Shown here piece after piece: positions 1-9,968 of a DNA stretch of 64,000 nucleotides (position 1 is the first letter of the stretch; each line of letters opens with the position of its first letter). The stretch comes from Thalassotalea sp. ND16A (GTDB taxonomy: Bacteria; Pseudomonadota; Gammaproteobacteria; Enterobacterales; Alteromonadaceae). A program made the position numbers and the translations under genes. The notes beneath the pieces were generated by a model. The model did not search any database. It saw only the letters and a list, made by a program, of their open reading frames with translations, and was not told the DNA's origin. The stretch is taken from positions 1 to 64,000 of the forward strand of contig NZ_JQDZ01000018.1 in NCBI RefSeq assembly GCF_000764205.1, read 5' to 3'.

Positions 1-234
1 GAAAATCCTGAGCATTACCTCCCTTGGAACTACCAACAAAATCAAGAGATAACTCAGTCATAGACTGGGTTAGCGCCATTCTAAATAACTCAACTTGCCA
101 TGTCACACTATCCCGCCGTAAGCTCACACTATAAGCAGTTTTATGACCCCCGCATTTGGCTATATAAAGCAGAAGAGAGTATGGATGAAAGGCTGAAAAA
201 TGCTTTCGCGATTTTAATTGTATTAATCGATAAA

Positions 235-476
235 GATGTTGAAATTATCGCAGGTGCTATTCGTACTCATTGGCATGTAGAGACAAGTTACACTGGCAAC
301 TAGATGGTAGCTTTAATGAAGATCAAAATCGTTTGCGTAACGGCTTTGCCGATCAAAACATAACGTAGAATAATAAAAGAGCACTTAATTTATTGAAAAC
401 AAAAAAAGTGTAAAGTAGGCATCAAAATAAACGGCAAAAAGCTGGCTGGTACAATGCTTATATGATGAAAGTGTGA
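235..476 (+). pseudogene. ISAs1-family transposase relic (C-terminal fragment)
   Basis: Conceptual translation in shifting frames gives pieces of the conserved C-terminal end of ISAs1-type DDE transposases: EIIAGAIRTHWHVETS, then after a frameshift near 300 LHWQLDGSFNEDQNRLRNGF, then ALNLLKTKK, and finally KRQKAGW. Family members read roughly IRxHWxIENxLHWxLDVxFxED, then ALNLLKxEK and KRxxAGW. Stops and frameshifts show it is dead. The N-terminal catalytic part and the terminal inverted repeats are not visible, so the element is truncated at or beyond the window edge. The open reading frame beginning at 100 is not convincing outside this part. Confidence 0.6.
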
Positions 477-667
477 ACTGATGGATTCTCTGTATAAAAT
501 CAATCCGTATGCCCTGATTATGTTGTACAACAGATAATTTCGAGGCCACTGCCGTATTCGAGCCATTAAGACAGCTTGTCGCTTAGAGGTAAAAAGATGT
601 CGCCGTTAACAAGCGCTTTGCTGCAGAAATGGTATATTAATCCAGTTCGAATTAGTTCAAACTGACT
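477..667. other. Non-coding stretch between IS relic and TonB receptor
   Basis: I see no gene, terminator or known operator here. It may hold more IS debris and the promoter of the receptor gene. Confidence 0.4.
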
Positions 668-703
668 AAGTAAAATAAATAGAATAAGTAAAATAAATAG
701 AAT
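668..703 (+). repeat. Tandem duplication of an 18-bp AT-rich unit
   Basis: AAGTAAAATAAATAGAAT occurs twice head to tail, ending just before the ribosome binding site of the TonB receptor gene. A/T-rich spacers in this position can act as translation enhancers or alter promoter spacing. Both roles are inference. Confidence 0.9.
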
Positions 704-717
704 AAATGAGGAAACAC

Positions 718-3117
718 ATGAATCAAATAAATCGACCGGTTAAAACAGTATTAACCATGGCCATTGCCCTCGCATTAAGTAATGGCACGGTACAAGCTCA
801 GGAAAAGAGTAAGCTAGAAGAAAAAGAAGTTGAGAGCAAACGCCAGATAGAATCTATAGTTATTACTGCAACTCGCCGTTCAGAGAACCAACAAGCTGTG
901 CCGCTCGCTGTACAGGCAATGAGTGGTGAAAAACTTCAAGAACTAGGCATTGACAGCTTTGAAGATTACATCTCATTGCTACCAGGTGTCAGCTCTGATG
1001 GTCAAGGGCCCGGAAAACAGGAAACATATATCCGTGGGGTATCCGCGGGTCGTGCCGATGTCAGGCTTGCCGGAATTGGAGGTGAGCCAAGTGTGGCCTT
1101 CTATCTTGACGAGGCACCGATCACCACTCCCGGTCGTAATATTGACTTATATGCAGTTGACCTGCAACGGATTGAAGTTTTAAAAGGTCCTCAAGGCACA
1201 TTATTCGGCGCCAGTTCGCAGGCAGGTACTGTACGTCTTATCACCAACAAACCAGCATTGGACGAATTCAGCGCAGGTGGTGAGATCGGTATGTCATCCA
1301 CGAAGAGCGGTGGCATCAGTAATAAAGCTGAGGGTTATGTCAATATTCCAATTGTAGAAGATACCTTTGCGCTACGGTTTGCCGGTTATAATTCCACTGA
1401 TGGGGGATTTATTGATAATGTCCTTGCTACGACTCAATTACCACTGACAAATCCAGGATTGGCTGGACACGTTCCTTCATCTCGACAGGAAGTAAGTAAC
1501 TCCACGTTTGCAAAAGATGATTACAATGAAGCGACACATCGAGGCATGAGAATAAGTGCATTATGGCAAATCGATGACGACTGGGATTTGTTAATACAGC
1601 ACACCAACCAACAGCTTGATACTGAAGGTTCTTTCGAATATGACCCGTCTATTAGTACCGAGGACGACTTGAATGTCACGACTTTTTCGCCCACTGAAGG
1701 TGATGACAAGGTGGACCTCACGCAATGGACGGTGAATGGTATGCTCGGCGGGCTCGAAGTGATCTATAACGGCTCGTTCACAAACCGAACGTATCAAGGT
1801 AATACCGACTATACCGCTTATATTGAAATCGGTCCCTTCGTTCCTTACTACATTTGTAGCTATCCAGGTTACGATGAATGCTTTAGTCCGGTGATGACCA
1901 CCTCTGAGGAATTCGAATCGGAACGTATTGTTCAGGAGATCCGGGTCGCAACCAATACTGAAGATCGTTTTCGGGTGATTGGTGGTGTGTTCTATGATGA
2001 TCAGCAAATCAACACGTTAACCGATTTCGCCTACGCTGGCTCTATTGCCGCGGGTTTTTCACCCAACTATCCGATACCGGGCGCTTATACGAATACAGAT
2101 GGCAGTGCTCGCCCCCCTGGCGTAACATTCTTCAATGATTACCAAGCAGATCGTGAAGAAATATCGATATTTGGTGAACTCGCTTTTGATATTACCGACG
2201 ATGTTACAGTAACCTTAGGTGCCCGTCACTACGAGATAGAAATGGGATTGAAGGGACAATCTCCTTGGGGTCAAAGGGCATCTGGACCGGAAGCGGATGC
2301 TGGAACAAATGTAGATGAAAATCTGGCAGGTTTGACTCCAGAGACGATATCAGGAACCATTTATAAAGCGAATATACGTTGGCAAATGAATGCTGATGCA
2401 ATGTTTTATGGGACCTATTCCGAAGGCTTCCGAGGAGGCGGATTCAACCGTGCAGCCGGCGTTGGTGGCATTCCCGCCACCTTTGATACCGATGATGTTG
2501 TGAGTGTTGAATTTGGCTGGAAAACAACTTGGCTCGATAATACTTTGCGTTTTAACGGCGCTATTTATAATGTTGACTTCAGTGATCTTCAACAAGGCGT
2601 TTTGGATCTCTCTATCGCCAATAGCTCATTCTTTGACAATGTTGGAGAGGCCGAAATTAATGGTGCTGAATTTGAAGTTAATTGGGCTGCGCACGACAAC
2701 CTCGATCTTTTCGGCTCATTTAGCTATATCGACTCCGAATTGACCGATATTCCAACTACGCTTGTGAATATCACACCTGTAGGGTCAAATCTCCCCTACG
2801 CACCAGAGAGCGAAGGCGTGATAGGGGCACGTTACTACCAAGAAATCGGTGAATTTTCTGCTGTTTTCCAAGGAGTATTTAAGTGGACAGATTCACGGTT
2901 TAATAGCCTGATCGCTGCTGATCGTGTCGAGTTGCCGTCTTATACTCAGCTCAACTTGTCAGCCGGTATTGGCAAAGATGACTGGAAAGCAACGCTCTTT
3001 ATTGACAATGCCACTGACTCTCTCGGGCAAGTTGCCGCTGGTTCGGCCGATAATGTTTTCAGGGTTTCGCCAACACGACCCCGCACTATCGGTTTCAGAA
3101 TAAGCTATGATTATTAG
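718..3117 (+). CDS. TonB-dependent outer-membrane receptor
   Basis: A 799-residue outer-membrane transporter that would import a large or scarce substrate using the TonB/ExbBD energy system. A signal peptide spans about residues 1-27 (hydrophobic core, AxA-like end at VQA). A TonB-box-like segment ESIVITATRR follows, then the plug domain (about 60-170; VPLAVQAMSGEKL, LPGVSSDGQG, RIEVLKGPQGTLFG) and a long beta-barrel that ends RTIGFRISYDY with the usual aromatic C-terminus. ATG at 718 is chosen because GAGGA sits at the right distance; the in-frame ATG at 706 would lie on top of that site. The substrate is not evident. The plug/barrel style resembles receptors of sphingomonads and marine gammaproteobacteria, which are often paired with TPR-sulfotransferases like the next gene. 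Confidence 0.93.
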   Translation: MNQINRPVKTVLTMAIALALSNGTVQAQEKSKLEEKEVESKRQIESIVITATRRSENQQAVPLAVQAMSGEKLQELGIDSFEDYISLLPGVSSDGQGPGKQETYIRGVSAGRADVRLAGIGGEPSVAFYLDEAPITTPGRNIDLYAVDLQRIEVLKGPQGTLFGASSQAGTVRLITNKPALDEFSAGGEIGMSSTKSGGISNKAEGYVNIPIVEDTFALRFAGYNSTDGGFIDNVLATTQLPLTNPGLAGHVPSSRQEVSNSTFAKDDYNEATHRGMRISALWQIDDDWDLLIQHTNQQLDTEGSFEYDPSISTEDDLNVTTFSPTEGDDKVDLTQWTVNGMLGGLEVIYNGSFTNRTYQGNTDYTAYIEIGPFVPYYICSYPGYDECFSPVMTTSEEFESERIVQEIRVATNTEDRFRVIGGVFYDDQQINTLTDFAYAGSIAAGFSPNYPIPGAYTNTDGSARPPGVTFFNDYQADREEISIFGELAFDITDDVTVTLGARHYEIEMGLKGQSPWGQRASGPEADAGTNVDENLAGLTPETISGTIYKANIRWQMNADAMFYGTYSEGFRGGGFNRAAGVGGIPATFDTDDVVSVEFGWKTTWLDNTLRFNGAIYNVDFSDLQQGVLDLSIANSSFFDNVGEAEINGAEFEVNWAAHDNLDLFGSFSYIDSELTDIPTTLVNITPVGSNLPYAPESEGVIGARYYQEIGEFSAVFQGVFKWTDSRFNSLIAADRVELPSYTQLNLSAGIGKDDWKATLFIDNATDSLGQVAAGSADNVFRVSPTRPRTIGFRISYDY

Positions 3118-3152
3118 CATTTAAAATCGTTTTAAATCATTTCTAACTATGC

Positions 3153-3191
3153 AAGGGTCGGCGTTTAATAACGCTGCCCCTTTTCCTTTTT
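3153..3191 (+). terminator. Rho-independent terminator after the TonB receptor
   Basis: A 13-bp stem with one mismatch (AAGGGTCGGCGTT paired with AACGCTGCCCCTT), loop TAAT, followed by a T-rich run. It implies the receptor and the downstream sulfotransferase gene are at least partly uncoupled. Confidence 0.8.
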
Positions 3192-3242
3192 GGACCCTAT
3201 ATACAATATCAAATGTATCCTGATATTTATCGAGATATTATT

Positions 3243-5228
3243 ATGCCAAATCAATTGAAAAACTCCCAACCTGAACAGGTTATTAAACAGTGTCAAATCT
3301 TGATTAAGAAAGGTCACTTAAGCGAAGCATCTGAAAGTCTTGATAAGTTGCTTGCAAAAAATCCAGGACATATTGAAGGTATTTATTGTCTTGCAGTCTG
3401 CCAGCGTAAACAACAGAAACATAGCCAGGCCATGGAAAATCTTGACCAAATTCTGGCACAAGTACCCGATCACGGCAGGGCTCATCAAGAGCAAGGTTAT
3501 CTTCACAAAGCGTTGGGGAACACCGCCAAAGCCATCGCCGCGTTTGAAAAAGCCGTCGCCTTGAACCCTGCATTGTTTGGAAGTTGGCGTGTGCTGGCCG
3601 ATGAACCTGACTATTCAATGCGTCAGGAAGCGAGCAAGCATGTTGATTGGCTCTCCAGTCTACCTCCCGCATTGGTCTCCGTTTCCAGCCTAATACACCA
3701 AAAACAATTGCACCGCGCAGAATGGCTGTGCCGTCACTTTCTCAAAGACAATCCGCATCAACCAGAAGCTATGCGCTTGCTGGCTGAGTTAGCGACAAAG
3801 TTTCAAATTCTTGACGACGCAGAATTCTTATTAGCAAGCTGCGTTCAATTTGAACCAAACTATAAAAGGGCCCGTCTGGATTATGTCCATGTTCTGCATA
3901 AGCGGCAGAAATTTCATCAGGCACTGGAACAAGCAACAACCTTGCTAGATTCTGACCCTAAAAATTCAACATTCAAAATTGGCCTCGGCAATGCCCAACA
4001 AGCAACTGGGGATTTTGCCGCCGCGATCAGGACCTTTGAAAGTGTATTGCATAACAGCGGCGACAATTATTCAATACATCTGACACTCGGCCATGCGTTA
4101 AAAACAATGGGACGCGTAGAAGACGCAATTAAAGCGTACCGTAAGAGCTATAACATCAAACCCGATTTTGGAGATGCGTTCTGGAGTCTGGCAAATCTAA
4201 AAACTTATCGGTTTTCATCGGATGAACGTCAGCAAATGCGGGAACAGGAAGCAAGCGCTACAACAGCGATAAACGATAAAATCCACTTCTGCTTTGCCCT
4301 CGGCAAGGATCTGGAGGACAGCGGACAATATGACGAAGCCTTCTCTTTTTACCATCGTGGCAACAAGCTGAAAAGTGAGCAGGACCGATTTGATAGTAAA
4401 CGCCTGGAGTTATCGTTTGATATCCAGAAAAACAATTTTGATGCGGCGTTTTTTGAACGCAATGCACAGGCGGGTTGCTCGGCCCCCGACCCTATATTTA
4501 TTGTAGGACTACCACGGGCGGGCTCAACACTTTTAGAACAAATTCTCTCTTCACACTCACAGGTCGACGGGACGATGGAATTGGCCAATATCATCGGCCT
4601 AGCGCACCGCTTGAACGGACGACAAGTCATCCAGGATACCCCCCGATATCCTGGTATCCTAAACAAGATATCGGCTGATGACCTGACTAAAATGGGCGAG
4701 CTTTATATTGAAGAGACCCAGCATCACCGCCAGGGAGCAATGTTTTTCATCGACAAGATGCCGAACAATTTCCGACATATTGCCCTTATCCATCTGATCC
4801 TGCCTAACGCCAAAATAATCGATGCGAGACGGGATCCTTTGTCTTGTTGTTTTAGCGGTTTTAAACAACTGTTCGGCGAGGGCCAGCAGTTTTCCTATGA
4901 TCTTGGTGATATTGGACACTATTATCGCAGTTATGTTGATATCATGGATCATTGGGATAAAGAATTACCGGGCAAGATTTTACGGGTACAGTATGAGGAT
5001 GTGGTTGCAGATCTGGAGACCCAGGTTCGGCGCATATTGGACTATTGCGGTCTCCCTTTTGAGCAGGCTTGTATTGATTTTCACAGGAACAGACGTGCTG
5101 TTCGCACACCAAGCTCTGAGCAAGTTCGCCAACCCATTTACCAAAGTGGTCTTGAACAATGGCGCAATTATGATTCACACTTAGAGCCACTGAAAAAAGC
5201 ACTGAGTAAACCTACGCAAATCGACTAA
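3243..5228 (+). CDS. TPR-repeat sulfotransferase family protein
   Basis: A 661-residue two-part protein. The N-terminal half is a run of tetratricopeptide repeats (for example HIEGIYCLAVCQRKQQKHSQ, GYLHKALGNTAKAIAAFEKA, LGHALKTMGRVEDAIKAYRK). The C-terminal third is a PAPS-dependent sulfotransferase domain: the 5'-phosphosulfate loop PIFIVGLPRAGSTLLEQIL lies near residue 415, and a 3'-phosphate-binding segment DARRDPLSCCFSGFKQLF about 110 residues later. It probably transfers sulfate to a carbohydrate, peptide or lipid acceptor, with the TPRs binding acceptor or partner. No signal peptide is seen. ATG 3243 is preferred over 3213 because family homology begins there. It follows the TonB receptor in the same direction, a pairing I recall as common, but the acceptor is unknown. 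Confidence 0.85.
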   Translation: MPNQLKNSQPEQVIKQCQILIKKGHLSEASESLDKLLAKNPGHIEGIYCLAVCQRKQQKHSQAMENLDQILAQVPDHGRAHQEQGYLHKALGNTAKAIAAFEKAVALNPALFGSWRVLADEPDYSMRQEASKHVDWLSSLPPALVSVSSLIHQKQLHRAEWLCRHFLKDNPHQPEAMRLLAELATKFQILDDAEFLLASCVQFEPNYKRARLDYVHVLHKRQKFHQALEQATTLLDSDPKNSTFKIGLGNAQQATGDFAAAIRTFESVLHNSGDNYSIHLTLGHALKTMGRVEDAIKAYRKSYNIKPDFGDAFWSLANLKTYRFSSDERQQMREQEASATTAINDKIHFCFALGKDLEDSGQYDEAFSFYHRGNKLKSEQDRFDSKRLELSFDIQKNNFDAAFFERNAQAGCSAPDPIFIVGLPRAGSTLLEQILSSHSQVDGTMELANIIGLAHRLNGRQVIQDTPRYPGILNKISADDLTKMGELYIEETQHHRQGAMFFIDKMPNNFRHIALIHLILPNAKIIDARRDPLSCCFSGFKQLFGEGQQFSYDLGDIGHYYRSYVDIMDHWDKELPGKILRVQYEDVVADLETQVRRILDYCGLPFEQACIDFHRNRRAVRTPSSEQVRQPIYQSGLEQWRNYDSHLEPLKKALSKPTQID

Positions 5229-5342
5229 AAATCAGTCAAGGTACTAGTTGCAATGAAGAAAATGTTGTGACTGAAATCAAAGACGCTTATATACCCGTCG
5301 CCATTCAAGATGCAAGTTTCAGAGCGCTTCTTCGATGGGTTT

Positions 5343-5480
5343 AAAAGTGTGCATTGGGTACTTGATATGACATTTAGATTTTATATTTCGGTCAACGTAA
5401 CGAAATAAATAAAGAAGTTAAAAGCGTTACTATGATGGCGGCAGATAAGGTTGCTGCATATTTATTCCTTATCAACGGGG
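5343..5480 (+). pseudogene. Second ISAs1-like transposase relic
   Basis: The reading KSVHWVLDMTFR at 5343-5378 matches the ISAs1 signature (LHWVLDVTF), but a stop follows within 10 codons. A later stretch, VKSVTMMAADKVAAYLF, loosely fits the C-terminal tail. Everything else of the element is gone. It lies in the same orientation as the relic at 235-476, so the TonB receptor/sulfotransferase pair is bracketed by two fragments of one IS family. Confidence 0.45.
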
Positions 5481-5489
5481 TTAAAAATC

Positions 5490-7754
5490 TCATTTGGTGA
5501 TCTTGACCCAAATGGGATTACTAAAAGCTTTTTTAGCGATTGCATCTTCAACAACCAGGCTATACCAGGTATCTTTATTCGGTTGAACGGTAAAACTTAC
5601 CGACGTTAGTTTTTCGCTACTGTTGAACGATCTTTCCTGAACAGTTTTCCCATGTTCGATTAGCTTGACACTTTTTAAACCATTAACTGCTTGAATATCA
5701 AAATCCAAATTTGTTTTACTATGAGCCTTAAGGGGTAATTCAGTACCAAACATCTGTTTAGGAAATATTATCGGACCAAAGGTAACGTAACTATGCCCTT
5801 CTCTGAGGTTGTCGACATAAGTTGTCGGTGTCAATTTTCCTTTAACATGAGTATATGCCCTGACTAGACCAGAGAGTTCATTCCAAACATGGTGGGTATC
5901 TGATCCTGCGGACAAATAATAACGCTTACCGTCATTCCAAAGTTGCCAAGCACGTTCAATCGTTTTCATATAATCAGCATGCGCATTAATCTCTAACAAA
6001 TGGTAATTAGGATTATATTTGCCCGGCACAGTGTCATTATCAATACTGGTCAGATAGCCGAAGGGGATCAGTGGATGGTTAACCTGTATTGTGCTCGCGC
6101 CCAATTCCTGGGCAGCTTTGAATACTTCATTAATCGTTGCCGTACCGGTATCAATGCGCAAAGATTCAGATAAATTTAAAGGATAGGCATTGAAATGTCC
6201 CCATGAAGGCGATATTTCCATAGAGGGAATAAAAGGTATGTTACGGCTATTGGCAAGTTTTGCCATCATCTGATGATTTTTTGAAGAATCATGATCACTT
6301 AAAAAAGCGAGGTCTAACCCTACTGACAGTTGTGAGCGCAGCACAAATTCGGTGGCCGTAGAACCATCTAAAACATCGGAGTGATGATGCAGATCTGCGC
6401 TATACCAATTCAAATCTTCGGGTTGCACTAATACTTCGACACTTGCTTTTGCTAACTGGGTTTGTGATGGCTTGATAGTCAGATCAAGCATAGTTGCTTT
6501 AGCTTTAAAGCCTTCTCCCGCACTGACTTTGAATTGATACTCTCCTGGGGCTATGAATAATTTACGGTTGCCAATGGTGTTCAGCTCGGTAAAATATGTT
6601 TTTTGTCCTAGGTATTCGATCAGAGGTACTGCGCCCTTTTCAATGCTAATGCGCGCATCTAACGGAGTACCGCTATTGAGTTCCGTTACTTGAAATTCTA
6701 TTTCACTGGGTGGTAGCAGACTATCAAAATCAAGTCTCAGAGCTTGACCCTTGATAACATTTATCGTTACTGTCGGACTTTGTGAAAATTGCTTCCCTGT
6801 GGCATAAACCTGATATTCCCCCACGGGTAATTCCAAATCATATTGCCCATGGCTCCCCATCACCCAAGTATAAGGCTGGCCTGCCTTTAGTACAATAATA
6901 GCAGGGGATTCCACCTTGACCCCTTTATTGGTTTTAACCTCTCCAAGGATATGGCCTGAAGTTAATTTATGCAGTTTAATTTCGCTTGCAACCATTGCCG
7001 ATAAATCGCCCTTAGCAGAGACTTGTAACCAGCCTTCAAAAATACGTTTTTGACCGGGCGCAAGTGCATGGCTAAGGTAAAGATCACGAGCTTCATAATT
7101 AATCATATCGGCGTACGGTGCATGAAGACCAATACTCCAGTCTTTATCATAAGCTGCATTCCACTTAGCTATCGCCTGCGTCATTTTCCCCTTACCAATG
7201 CCATGCATGCCAGGAACGCCGAACAAATATCCGCCATCAGGCCAATATACATAACCAGAGAGTAAGCTAGGATAATTCTTAACACTGCTATTAACCATTT
7301 GAGTCACAATATGTAGCCTAGTCGCGCCGGCTTTAAGGCTATAATGGCTTATCAGTGTCACAGCGCCCCAATCGCGAATGGTTTTAATGATCACTTCTTC
7401 AGGGGTGTTTTTCTCAATAGTAATTTTTTGATAGGTGGTTGGCCAACTAGACCAATTATTAGGAATGAAATCAACGAGCGAGGCTTTATCAGGGCCAATT
7501 TCTCCCTGCCTTACTACCGCAACATCTATGATGCCACCTCGAGCTACCCCCCAGGGTGGAGCAGACTCAACGGCAATGGCAATAGCTAAATGTTCATTGC
7601 GTACGGTAATATCTTTAGCAAGTATGGCATTACCCAACGGAATAATGGTTGGTCCAATGGTAACTGACACTGCGGCCATCAAACTAAAACTAAACCAATA
7701 ACTTGCTAGCAACAATCGCGCAGCGATGCGGAAAAAAGAGCTTGTTTTTATCAT
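5490..7754 (-). CDS. Secreted CehA/McbA-type metallohydrolase (PHP-like domain)
   Basis: A 754-residue protein with an N-terminal signal peptide/hydrophobic segment (about residues 8-30). The middle region (about 240-440) is beta-rich, with carboxypeptidase-regulatory-like repeats. The C-terminal PHP-type domain carries metal-ligand motifs: YSADLHHHSDVLDG near residue 450, then LAFLSDHDSSKNH, IPSMEIS, INAHAD and SAGSDTHH. These His/Asp clusters are the hallmark of the CehA/McbA metallohydrolase group (carbamate hydrolases such as carbaryl hydrolase), but most members have unknown substrates, so the reaction cannot be named. It would act in the periplasm or outside the cell. It converges on the sulfotransferase gene and is divergent from nothing intact. 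Confidence 0.75.
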   Translation of the reverse strand: MIKTSSFFRIAARLLLASYWFSFSLMAAVSVTIGPTIIPLGNAILAKDITVRNEHLAIAIAVESAPPWGVARGGIIDVAVVRQGEIGPDKASLVDFIPNNWSSWPTTYQKITIEKNTPEEVIIKTIRDWGAVTLISHYSLKAGATRLHIVTQMVNSSVKNYPSLLSGYVYWPDGGYLFGVPGMHGIGKGKMTQAIAKWNAAYDKDWSIGLHAPYADMINYEARDLYLSHALAPGQKRIFEGWLQVSAKGDLSAMVASEIKLHKLTSGHILGEVKTNKGVKVESPAIIVLKAGQPYTWVMGSHGQYDLELPVGEYQVYATGKQFSQSPTVTINVIKGQALRLDFDSLLPPSEIEFQVTELNSGTPLDARISIEKGAVPLIEYLGQKTYFTELNTIGNRKLFIAPGEYQFKVSAGEGFKAKATMLDLTIKPSQTQLAKASVEVLVQPEDLNWYSADLHHHSDVLDGSTATEFVLRSQLSVGLDLAFLSDHDSSKNHQMMAKLANSRNIPFIPSMEISPSWGHFNAYPLNLSESLRIDTGTATINEVFKAAQELGASTIQVNHPLIPFGYLTSIDNDTVPGKYNPNYHLLEINAHADYMKTIERAWQLWNDGKRYYLSAGSDTHHVWNELSGLVRAYTHVKGKLTPTTYVDNLREGHSYVTFGPIIFPKQMFGTELPLKAHSKTNLDFDIQAVNGLKSVKLIEHGKTVQERSFNSSEKLTSVSFTVQPNKDTWYSLVVEDAIAKKAFSNPIWVKITK

Positions 7755-7869
7755 TATTTATCCTAAGTATTCATTTTATTCATTGCCGCTCATTAGTTTT
7801 GCTAAATTTCAGTAAATAGTTACGGCTTTACTTACCATTAACGACTAGTGACTCATTATTCGCGATCAA

Positions 7870-8261
7870 ATATCTCTAACCGGTGCATTCTGACGCTGCT
7901 GAGTTTGCCAATTCTCATCGGAGATTATATTATTGCCTGGTTGAACTTCATCGCCCCGATACAGATCGAGGCGAGCTGGTTCCATAATCTCTCGAGTCAG
8001 ACGAATACAAGCGTAAATCTTCTCGATCAGGTTCGCCTACAAGGTAATTAAATAATATGCTAGGTTTGTCGCCAGGATTTTTAGGGACAAATTGTACCCG
8101 ACCACGACTATGAGGTTTATTAGGCCCAACATGCACTTGAAAACCGTGGCCATCGATGGCCGCATTGCCATCGTAACGCATGGCCGCAGGTAAGAAATGA
8201 TATTGAATATCAGGCCATTTCTGACCCGCTTTCGAGCGAATAAAAGCGCATGAGTGCCACT
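7870..8261 (-). pseudogene. betA: Choline dehydrogenase (betA) C-terminal relic
   Basis: Minus-strand translation gives [40 protein letters not shown] and then [17 protein letters not shown], closely matching the C-terminal third of BetA (EWPNIQYHFLP, HGFQxHxGxMRSxSRG, PSILFNYM). After about 100 codons the frame shifts: the expected [12 protein letters not shown] is readable in another frame, and decay continues to about 7870. The FAD-binding N-terminus is absent; the fragment is joined directly to betB sequence by an internal deletion. BetA oxidises choline to betaine aldehyde; this copy cannot. Confidence 0.85.
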
Positions 8262-8412
8262 AATTGTCGGCGTTAAACCGGCAAAATATTCGATCCGATC
8301 CGCTCCAGAAGCAACATCAACACAATCGGCTTACCCGCATCCATAACTTCCAGTTCTGCTAATACTTGATTCCTAAAACGTAACAAAGCAACTGCTTTAT
8401 TACTAATATCAA
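8262..8412 (-). pseudogene. betB: Betaine aldehyde dehydrogenase (betB) relic
   Basis: Readable pieces are LLRFRNQVLAELEVMDAGKP and, after a frameshift, [20 protein letters not shown]. These correspond to one N-terminal region of BetB (RNDELAxLExxDTGK, then TGADVxEYYAGLxPxLxG). About 45 codons survive before the sequence jumps into betA near 8261. Order and strand (betB then betA) match the usual betIBA operon, so one deletion plus point decay explains both relics. The downstream neighbourhood in the same direction contains nothing intact. Confidence 0.8.
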
Positions 8413-8447
8413 TTTTGTTGTCAGATTTTGTCCTTGAGTCATATTGA

Positions 8448-9812
8448 TTAATTTTGTTCTATTGCCATTGCTTTATAATGCGCGGTTTCATGCTTCATTG
8501 TCAGGCCTATCAATAAAATTGCAGCCACACACCCCATAACCAGCAGCATAAAACCACCATCCCAGCCATAAATATCTACGGTATAACCCAAAACAATATT
8601 AGCGACAACCGCGCCTCCCAAATAACCGAACAATCCTGTCAAGCCTGCTGCAGTACCAGCAGCTTTTTTCGGTACCAACTCTAATGCATATAACCCAATT
8701 AACATAACAGGACCATAAATAAGAAAACCAATAGCGACCAATGCGGCCATATCTATGCCCGGATTCCCCGCAGGATTAGACCAGTAAACCAATAAAGCAA
8801 CCAGTACCAGTACCATATATAAGATAGCGGCCGGTGCGCGGCGCCCTTTAAACCAGCGATCACTTATCCAACCACAAAGTAATGTGCCGGGAATGCCTGC
8901 CCATTCATATAAAAAATAAGCCCAGGAACTTTTATCAACATCAAAATCCTTAACTTCATGTAGATAGGTTGGTGCCCAGTCAAGCACACCGTATCGAATA
9001 AGATAAACAAAGGCATTGGCAAAAGCGATGAACCACAAAAGTTTGTTATTTAATACATAGCGCATGAAGATTTCTTTACCGCTAAATTCTTGCTCATGTT
9101 CTGAGCTATAATCGCTAGGGTAATCATTTCTATGCTCCTCTATGGATGGTAATCCACAAGACTGAGGGGTATCTCGCACAGTAAAAAAAATAAAGACTGC
9201 AATAAAAGCGGCGCAGGCAGCAGGTAAATAAAATGCGCTATGCCAGTCATTAAACCAAGCCATGCCTAATATAAATATTGGCCCAATTAAACCACCACCG
9301 ACATTATGCGCCACATTCCAGAATGACACCGTTCTTCCACGCTCATCACCTGAAAACCAATGCACCATAGTTCGCCCACAAGCTGGCCATCCCATGCCTT
9401 GAGCCCAACCATTGATAAATAACAAAATAAATATCGCGGTGACACTTTCTGTTGCCCAAGGGGCGAAACCAAAAATAAACATTATGATAGCGGAAACTAA
9501 CAAACCCGCAGACATAAAATAGCGAGGATTACTGCGATCGGAAACACTGCCCATCAGGAATTTACTCAAACCATAAGCAATTGATACTGCCGACAAGGCT
9601 ATCCCCAACTCTCCTTTAGTAAACCCTTCTTCTTCAATAAGAAATGGCATAGCCAGTGAGAAATTTTTCCGGACAAGATAATAACCAGCGTAACCGATAA
9701 AAATACCTAAAAATATTTGCCAGCGCAATTTTTTATATTCACCATCAATACAATCATCAGCCAGTCTGGGCTGATGTGCTGCTGGCCTAAATATACCATA
9801 CATATAAGGCAT
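8448..9812 (-). CDS. glpT: Glycerol-3-phosphate transporter (Pi antiporter)
   Basis: A 454-residue major-facilitator protein matching E. coli GlpT along its whole length: [31 protein letters not shown] (with the substrate-binding Arg), [67 protein letters not shown] (second substrate Arg) and [20 protein letters not shown]. It imports glycerol-3-phosphate in exchange for phosphate across the inner membrane. ATG 9812 or 9803 could start it; neither changes the fold. It looks intact, although glpD nearby is broken and betBA is a relic just downstream. Together these suggest a former locus for the parts of phosphatidylcholine/glycerophosphocholine, which is inference. Confidence 0.95.
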   Translation of the reverse strand: MPYMYGIFRPAAHQPRLADDCIDGEYKKLRWQIFLGIFIGYAGYYLVRKNFSLAMPFLIEEEGFTKGELGIALSAVSIAYGLSKFLMGSVSDRSNPRYFMSAGLLVSAIIMFIFGFAPWATESVTAIFILLFINGWAQGMGWPACGRTMVHWFSGDERGRTVSFWNVAHNVGGGLIGPIFILGMAWFNDWHSAFYLPAACAAFIAVFIFFTVRDTPQSCGLPSIEEHRNDYPSDYSSEHEQEFSGKEIFMRYVLNNKLLWFIAFANAFVYLIRYGVLDWAPTYLHEVKDFDVDKSSWAYFLYEWAGIPGTLLCGWISDRWFKGRRAPAAILYMVLVLVALLVYWSNPAGNPGIDMAALVAIGFLIYGPVMLIGLYALELVPKKAAGTAAGLTGLFGYLGGAVVANIVLGYTVDIYGWDGGFMLLVMGCVAAILLIGLTMKHETAHYKAMAIEQN

Positions 9813-9924
9813 CCTTATTCGAACTTATAATTTACGCCAATAACACTCATTAATATAATTGGCTAAGTAGTAGTTAAGTGTGTCTGAGATCACACCAAAC
9901 GGTTTAAACTCTTTTAGTAAAGAA

Positions 9925-9952
9925 AAAAGACAAGTCACCAAACTTGTCTTTT
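9925..9952. terminator. Symmetrical hairpin, likely bidirectional terminator
   Basis: Perfect 11-bp stem AAAAGACAAGT / ACTTGTCTTTT with a 6-nt loop, A-rich on one side and T-rich on the other. It sits upstream of glpT, so it probably terminates a vanished neighbouring gene. Confidence 0.7.
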
Positions 9953-9968
9953 CACAATAACAAAGGGA

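Noticed and set aside
100-303. 67-codon frame at the window start as a real gene
   Set aside because: Only its last third resembles ISAs1 transposase, and the match continues in another frame; it is part of a relic.
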